Below the pieces are notes generated by a model, which was not told the DNA's origin, made no database searches, and worked only from the letters and a program-made list of their open reading frames with translations. A stretch of 10,922 nucleotides of DNA from positions 1 to 10,922 of the forward strand of contig CAIMWY010000192.1 of NCBI GenBank assembly GCA_903845315.1, read 5' to 3'. The stretch's first letter is position 1, and the number at the start of each line of letters is the position of its first letter. Source of the stretch: an uncultured Burkholderiales bacterium (GTDB taxonomy: Bacteria > Pseudomonadota > Gammaproteobacteria > Burkholderiales > Burkholderiaceae). The translations under genes and the position numbers were made by a program. Below are positions 7,543 to 10,922 of this stretch, piece after piece.

Positions 7543-8337
7543 ATGAGTTTGATTCACCCAACGGCGATTGTTGACCCACAAGCCGAGCTCGACAGCTCGG
7601 TTCATGTGGGGCCATATTCCATTATTGGCCCTCATGTTCGTATTGCTGCCGACACCACGGTTGGTGCGCATTGTGTGATCGAAGGTCATACCACCATTGG
7701 TCGAGATAACCGTATTTTTCAATTTAACTCGTTAGGTGCGATCCCTCAGGATAAAAAATATGCGGGTGAGCCCTGTGAATTGGTAATTGGTGACCGCAAC
7801 ACCATCCGCGAGTTTTGTACCTTCAACATAGGCTCCCCCGGCGACAAAGGTGTGACACGTGTGGGCGATGACAACTGGATCATGGCCTATGTTCATCTGG
7901 CACACGATTGTGAGGTCGGTAACCACACCATTTTCGCCAACAGTGCGCAGTTGGCCGGTCATGTTCATGTGGGTGACTGGGTGATTTTGGGTGGCTTTAC
8001 GGTGGTGCATCAGTTTGTGCGTATTGGCGCACACAGTTTCACGTCCATGCATTCATTGCTATTTGCTGATTTGCCGCCTTTTGTCATGTGTCAGGGCCAA
8101 CCGGCAGAGGCGCGTTCCATGAACTACGAGGGGCTGCGTCGTCGCGGTTTTTCGCCTGAGCGAATCAGCGCAGTCAAAGCCATGCATAAGGCTTTGTATC
8201 GTGAAGATTTGACCCTCGACAAAGCCAAAGAACGCATTGCCGGGTTGGTGCAATCCAAACCGGAATCTGCGCCTGATGTGCAAATGATGCTCGACTTCTT
8301 GAACCAGACCTCGCCACAACGTGGCATTGTGCGCTGA
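7543..8337 (+). CDS. lpxA: UDP-N-acetylglucosamine 3-O-acyltransferase LpxA
   Basis: LpxA transfers a 3-hydroxyacyl chain from ACP to the 3-OH of UDP-GlcNAc, the first step of lipid A synthesis. The 264-residue protein (E. coli 262) has the left-handed beta-helix of hexapeptide repeats from [11 protein letters not shown] at residue 4 to about 185, then a helical C-terminal domain beginning near [10 protein letters not shown]. The catalytic His121 is in LAHDCEVGN. It equals E. coli His125 with a constant offset of four, which puts Met169 (in FTSMHSLL) at the acyl-length-ruler position Gly173 of E. coli. Pseudomonas aeruginosa also has Met there and uses C10 chains, so a C10-type preference is inferred. 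The start is 16 nt after the fabZ stop, with no clear ribosome site. A strong hairpin lies at 7581-7602 inside the early coding region. The lpxB ATG is 4 nt downstream of the stop. Confidence 0.97.
   Translation: MSLIHPTAIVDPQAELDSSVHVGPYSIIGPHVRIAADTTVGAHCVIEGHTTIGRDNRIFQFNSLGAIPQDKKYAGEPCELVIGDRNTIREFCTFNIGSPGDKGVTRVGDDNWIMAYVHLAHDCEVGNHTIFANSAQLAGHVHVGDWVILGGFTVVHQFVRIGAHSFTSMHSLLFADLPPFVMCQGQPAEARSMNYEGLRRRGFSPERISAVKAMHKALYREDLTLDKAKERIAGLVQSKPESAPDVQMMLDFLNQTSPQRGIVR
7581..7602 (+). other. Hairpin-forming inverted repeat within lpxA
   Basis: CCGAGCT (7583-7589) and AGCTCGG (7594-7600) are perfect reverse complements around a CGAC tetraloop. A G-U and an A-U pair extend the stem to nine pairs. 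It begins 39 nt after the lpxA start codon A and is not followed by a T-run, so it is not a typical intrinsic terminator. It may affect early lpxA translation or mRNA stability, or be coincidental to the codons for Ala-Glu-Leu-Asp-Ser-Ser. Confidence 0.4.
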
Positions 8338-8341
8338 TCTT

Positions 8342-9484
8342 ATGTCGGCACCTGTGACATTCTCGCTGGTGGCTGGCGAGGCATCGGGTGATTTGCTCGC
8401 TGGCCTGTTACTCCAGGGAATGCACCAAACATGGCCCGAGATGCGAAGCACCGGTATTGGTGGTCCACGCATGGCGCAACAAGGATTCGAAGCTTGGTGG
8501 CCCTACGAAAAGCTGGCCGTGCGTGGCTATGTGGAGGTTCTGCGGCATTACCGCGAAATTGTGGGCATTCGCCAACAGCTCAAAGCGCGTTTATTGGCTC
8601 AGCCACCCAGCGCTTTCATTGGCGTGGATGCACCAGACTTTAATCTTGACTTGGAGCACGACCTGAAGGCAAGCGGCATCCCGACGGTGCATTTTGTGTG
8701 CCCTTCCGTTTGGGCTTGGCGTGCTGACAGAGTCGACAAAATTCGACGCAGCGTAGACCATGTGCTATGCATCTTTCCGTTTGAAAAAGCCTTGCTCGAA
8801 GCGCACGGCATTGCTGCCACCTATGTGGGGCATCCCTTGGCACAAACAATTCCCGAGCATGTTGATCGTGATAGGGCACGTGCTGCACTGTTATTGCCGC
8901 AAGACGCGACAGTGGTTGCCTTATTGCCTGGCAGTCGACATTCTGAAATTGAATATTTGGCACGTCGTTTTTTACAGGCTGCAAAACTCATGGCAAAGCA
9001 ACAACCAGGATTAATCTTTGTCTTACCTGCGATGCCAGCGTTGCGTGTCCGCATTGATTCGCTGGTCCAAGAGGTCGGTGGCGTGCCCGGACTGACGGTT
9101 TTGACCGGGCATTCGCATACTGCCTTGGCCGCTTGCAACGTGACATTGATTGCAAGTGGTACTGCCACACTGGAAGCCGCGCTGTTCAAGCGTCCGATGG
9201 TCATTGCCTACAACATGAATTGGTTCAGCTGGGAAATCATGCGCCGAAAAAAACTCCAGCCATGGATTGGACTGCCCAATATCTTGTGCCAGGAGTTCGT
9301 TGTGCCTGAGTTGCTGCAAGACGCTGCTACCCCAGATGGCATGGCGCGAGAAGTGTTGCAATGGTTAGCGCAACCTGCTTCAATGAAATCTGTTCAACAG
9401 CGTTTTGCCGCGCTACATGACACTTTGCGATGTGACACCTCTGCATTGGCTGCCCATGCGATCCAAAAAATTCTTGCGCGCTGA
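8342..9484 (+). CDS. lpxB: Lipid-A-disaccharide synthase LpxB
   Basis: LpxB joins UDP-2,3-diacylglucosamine to lipid X, releasing UDP and forming the beta-1,6 disaccharide core of lipid A. It is a peripheral inner-membrane GT-B glycosyltransferase (family GT19). From the ATG at 8342 the protein is 380 residues (E. coli 382). The N-terminal motif [14 protein letters not shown] is at 8-21. IGVDAPDFN (93-101) carries the conserved Asp, followed by PSVWAWR (121-127) and VGHPL (162-166). The C-terminal domain has [10 protein letters not shown] (194-203), [12 protein letters not shown] (270-281) and [16 protein letters not shown] (311-326), all LpxB-specific. I chose 8342 over an in-frame GTG at 8321 because it starts just before the conserved strand, gives the usual length and follows the lpxA stop by only 4 nt. 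The GTG would overlap lpxA by 17 nt. The 3' end overlaps the start of rnhB by 29 nt. Confidence 0.96.
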   Translation: MSAPVTFSLVAGEASGDLLAGLLLQGMHQTWPEMRSTGIGGPRMAQQGFEAWWPYEKLAVRGYVEVLRHYREIVGIRQQLKARLLAQPPSAFIGVDAPDFNLDLEHDLKASGIPTVHFVCPSVWAWRADRVDKIRRSVDHVLCIFPFEKALLEAHGIAATYVGHPLAQTIPEHVDRDRARAALLLPQDATVVALLPGSRHSEIEYLARRFLQAAKLMAKQQPGLIFVLPAMPALRVRIDSLVQEVGGVPGLTVLTGHSHTALAACNVTLIASGTATLEAALFKRPMVIAYNMNWFSWEIMRRKKLQPWIGLPNILCQEFVVPELLQDAATPDGMAREVLQWLAQPASMKSVQQRFAALHDTLRCDTSALAAHAIQKILAR

Positions 9485-10073
9485 ACAAGCTACTTTGGTT
9501 TGGGATGTTCTAGGCCTGATTGCTGGTGTTGACGAGGCAGGCCGCGGACCTTTGGCTGGACCGGTAGTGGCGGCTGCCGTCATCTTGGATGACCTAAACC
9601 CGATTGATGGTTTGGCAGATTCCAAAAAGCTCACGGCATTGAAGCGCGAGCGTTTGTATGACGAGATTCGTGCCAAAGCCCTCTGCTGTTCAATTGCTGA
9701 GGCCTCCGTGGAGGAGATCGACAGTTTGAATATTTTGCAAGCTACGCTGCTGGCAATGCGCCGGGCGGTGGATGGCTTGCGTCTGAAGCCTCACAAAGTG
9801 CTGGTGGACGGCAACCGGCTGCCTGTGCTGGATGTGTTGGCCGAAGCCATTGTCAAAGGTGATAGCACAGTGCCTGCTATTTCCGCCGCATCCATCTTGG
9901 CCAAAGTTCATCGTGACCGTTGGTGTCAGCAACTCCACGTGCAATACCCCGATTACGGTTTTGACCGCCACAAGGGGTATGGAACCAAAGCGCACTTACT
10001 GGCCTTGCGTACCCATGGTGCAACACCTTGGCACCGTCAAAGCTTTTCACCCGTAGCCGAGGTGCTGCAATGA
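9456..10073 (+). CDS. rnhB: Ribonuclease HII
   Basis: RNase HII cleaves the RNA strand of RNA/DNA hybrids and incises at single ribonucleotides misincorporated in DNA, starting ribonucleotide excision repair. The 205-residue product (E. coli 198) has the signature [19 protein letters not shown] with catalytic Asp26 and Glu27. Asp118 is in VLVDGN and Asp136 in IVKGDS, completing the DEDD set with the same spacings as in E. coli. The later motif [15 protein letters not shown] and the C-terminal [11 protein letters not shown] are also diagnostic. The start is taken as ATG 9456, inside the last ten codons of lpxB. Upstream in-frame TTG 9405 and ATG 9417 would add 13-17 residues lying before the conserved region. 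No strong ribosome site separates the options, so the exact N-terminus is uncertain. The stop overlaps the next ATG by 4 nt (ATGA). The rnhB position after lpxB is shared with E. coli. Confidence 0.95.
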   Translation: MRSKKFLRAEQATLVWDVLGLIAGVDEAGRGPLAGPVVAAAVILDDLNPIDGLADSKKLTALKRERLYDEIRAKALCCSIAEASVEEIDSLNILQATLLAMRRAVDGLRLKPHKVLVDGNRLPVLDVLAEAIVKGDSTVPAISAASILAKVHRDRWCQQLHVQYPDYGFDRHKGYGTKAHLLALRTHGATPWHRQSFSPVAEVLQ

Positions 10074-10846
10074 ACCTGATTACCTCGCGTGACAATCCCT
10101 TGGTCAAAGAACTGCGCCGACTGTCGCAAGACAGCACCGCTTACCGAAAACTGGGACGCGTTTGGCTGGAGGGTGATCATTTGTGTCGTGCGGCCTTGGC
10201 ACGAGGTGTTCGGCCTGAGCATGCGGTGTTTGCCCAATCGCAATGGGACATGGCTCCGCGAGATTGGACCGAAGCTGCGCCCCGCAACACGGTGTTGCCT
10301 GATGCCCTGTTTGCAGAGCTTAGCGGACTCGAATCCCCCGCTCGTATGGGCTTTGTGATGGCGCTGCCTGTGGCACCAGACATCATGCGTCACATCCCCA
10401 CCGTGGTGCTGGATCGGGTGCAAGATGCAGGCAATGTTGGTTCGATTTTGCGCAGCGCGTCCGCCTTTGGTTTTGCCCAGATTTTGGCCATCAAAGGCGC
10501 TGCTGCCTTGTGGTCGCCCAAAGTTTTGCGCGCTGGCATGGGAGCTCACTTCGGTTTGCATTTGGTAGAGGGGCTGGATCCTTCAGCCGTGGATACGCTT
10601 GACATGCCTTGTATGGCTACCAGTTCACACCAAGGCCCCTTCTTGCACCAGTTGCTGTCTCAGCAGGCGTTGCCGATGCCATGCGCCTGGCTGATGGGAC
10701 ATGAAGGGCAGGGTCTTTCCCAGGAATTGGCTGATCGTGCAGCGTTGACAGTGCGCATTGCACAACCCGGTGGCGAAGAATCGTTGAATGTGGCATCGGC
10801 CGCGGCGATTTGTTTGCACGCCAGTGCCACCTGCCGTGTGAATTGA
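10070..10846 (+). CDS. SpoU/TrmH-family (SPOUT) RNA methyltransferase
   Basis: This is an S-adenosylmethionine-dependent RNA 2'-O-methyltransferase of the SpoU/TrmH group, 258 residues. The N-terminal part (1-95), with [15 protein letters not shown] and RVWLEGDHL, resembles the L30e-like substrate-binding domain of rRNA methyltransferases. The catalytic SPOUT domain shows all three motifs. Motif 1 is [21 protein letters not shown] (114-134, key Asn122, Gly124, Arg128). Motif 2 is [10 protein letters not shown] (208-217). Motif 3 is [15 protein letters not shown] (236-250, key Ser238, Leu239, Asn240). The combination forms the trefoil-knot cofactor site. The target (23S rRNA, or another RNA) cannot be set from sequence alone, so no symbol is given; RlmB is the best-known relative. 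The ATG at 10070 overlaps the rnhB stop and precedes the conserved N-terminal motif. An earlier in-frame start at 10028 adds only 14 unconserved residues. It takes the place held by dnaE in the E. coli cluster. Confidence 0.92.
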   Translation: MNLITSRDNPLVKELRRLSQDSTAYRKLGRVWLEGDHLCRAALARGVRPEHAVFAQSQWDMAPRDWTEAAPRNTVLPDALFAELSGLESPARMGFVMALPVAPDIMRHIPTVVLDRVQDAGNVGSILRSASAFGFAQILAIKGAAALWSPKVLRAGMGAHFGLHLVEGLDPSAVDTLDMPCMATSSHQGPFLHQLLSQQALPMPCAWLMGHEGQGLSQELADRAALTVRIAQPGGEESLNVASAAAICLHASATCRVN

Positions 10847-10922
10847 CGCAAGGGTAAACGAGTGCCTCGGATATAATGAGAGGCTTTCCCGCATCAACCT
10901 GTACGCCCCAGCTCAACCAAGG
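10847..10922 (+). promoter_or_regulatory. Intergenic region with probable promoter for an unseen downstream gene
   Basis: These 76 nt after the methyltransferase stop carry no coding signal. A perfect -10 hexamer TATAAT is at 10872-10877. The only good -35-like hexamer, TTGACG at 10843-10848, lies 23 nt upstream of it, too far for an ordinary sigma-70 promoter. At normal spacing the sequence is poor, and there is no extended -10 TG. The -10 sits in the loop of the inverted repeat GCCTC (10864-10868) and GAGGC (10880-10884). Transcription would begin near 10884, in the pyrimidine stretch CTTTCCC. The window ends in AAGG (10919-10922), a possible ribosome site for a gene whose start is just outside. 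No T-rich terminator for the upstream operon is visible here. Confidence 0.45.

Noticed and set aside
8321..8341. Upstream GTG start for lpxB, overlapping lpxA
   Set aside because: It adds seven residues before the conserved strand. The ATG at 8342 gives the usual LpxB length and tight post-stop spacing.
9405..9455. Longer rnhB start (TTG 9405 or ATG 9417)
   Set aside because: The added residues overlap deep into lpxB and precede the conserved region. The ATG at 9456 already gives a normal-length RNase HII.
10037..10561. 174-codon antisense open frame opposite rnhB end and the methyltransferase
   Set aside because: It lies fully opposite genes with clear catalytic motifs. The translation is low-complexity in flavour (His/Arg/Gln-rich) with no recognisable domain. 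It is a shadow of codon usage.
10843..10877. TTGACG plus TATAAT as a standard sigma-70 promoter pair
   Set aside because: The spacer is 23 nt, well outside the usual 16-19. TTGACG also contains the methyltransferase stop codon and is likely coincidental.
1..10922. Mobile element, CRISPR, prophage or defence system
   Set aside because: Every stretch is covered by recognised envelope or RNA genes in a conserved order. No repeats array, integrase, transposase or compositional break was seen.

Overview
This window reads as a conserved housekeeping locus of a betaproteobacterium, most likely order Burkholderiales and near Comamonadaceae. The assignment rests on gene order, on protein flavour (for example the HEWGHYRMA form of the RseP zinc motif), and on an RNA methyltransferase following rnhB where E. 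coli has dnaE. It is an inference without a database search. Base composition looks roughly balanced by eye, lower than most soil Comamonadaceae, which would suit a freshwater genus.

All eleven genes are on the + strand: cdsA (5' end cut off), dxr, rseP, bamA, skp/ompH, lpxD, fabZ, lpxA, lpxB, rnhB and a SpoU/TrmH-family RNA methyltransferase. Packing is very tight. Most junctions are 1-4 nt overlaps or gaps under 17 nt, and the largest gap is 42 nt, before bamA. No terminator is visible inside, so the run is probably one operon or a set of nested transcripts driven from upstream of the window, with translational coupling at most junctions.

The genes together build the outer membrane. CdsA makes CDP-diacylglycerol for phospholipids. 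Dxr commits carbon to isoprenoids, needed for the undecaprenyl carrier. RseP is the intramembrane protease of the envelope-stress response. BamA inserts outer-membrane proteins that Skp chaperones. LpxA, LpxD and LpxB are lipid A steps, and FabZ belongs to fatty-acid elongation and competes for the same hydroxyacyl-ACP pool. RnhB and the methyltransferase are nucleic-acid genes on the distal end.

After the last stop codon (10846) there are 76 nt of non-coding sequence. They hold a consensus TATAAT inside a small inverted repeat and a purine-rich AAGG at the very edge, probably the promoter and leader of a gene just outside. I saw no tRNA, rRNA, CRISPR, insertion sequence, prophage or foreign island, and no novel system. 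The points worth a second look are small: a predicted C10 acyl ruler in LpxA, a slippery A-run joining lpxD to fabZ in the -1 frame, the in-frame skp/lpxD junction, a hairpin early in lpxA, a G8 tract in bamA, and the terminal promoter.
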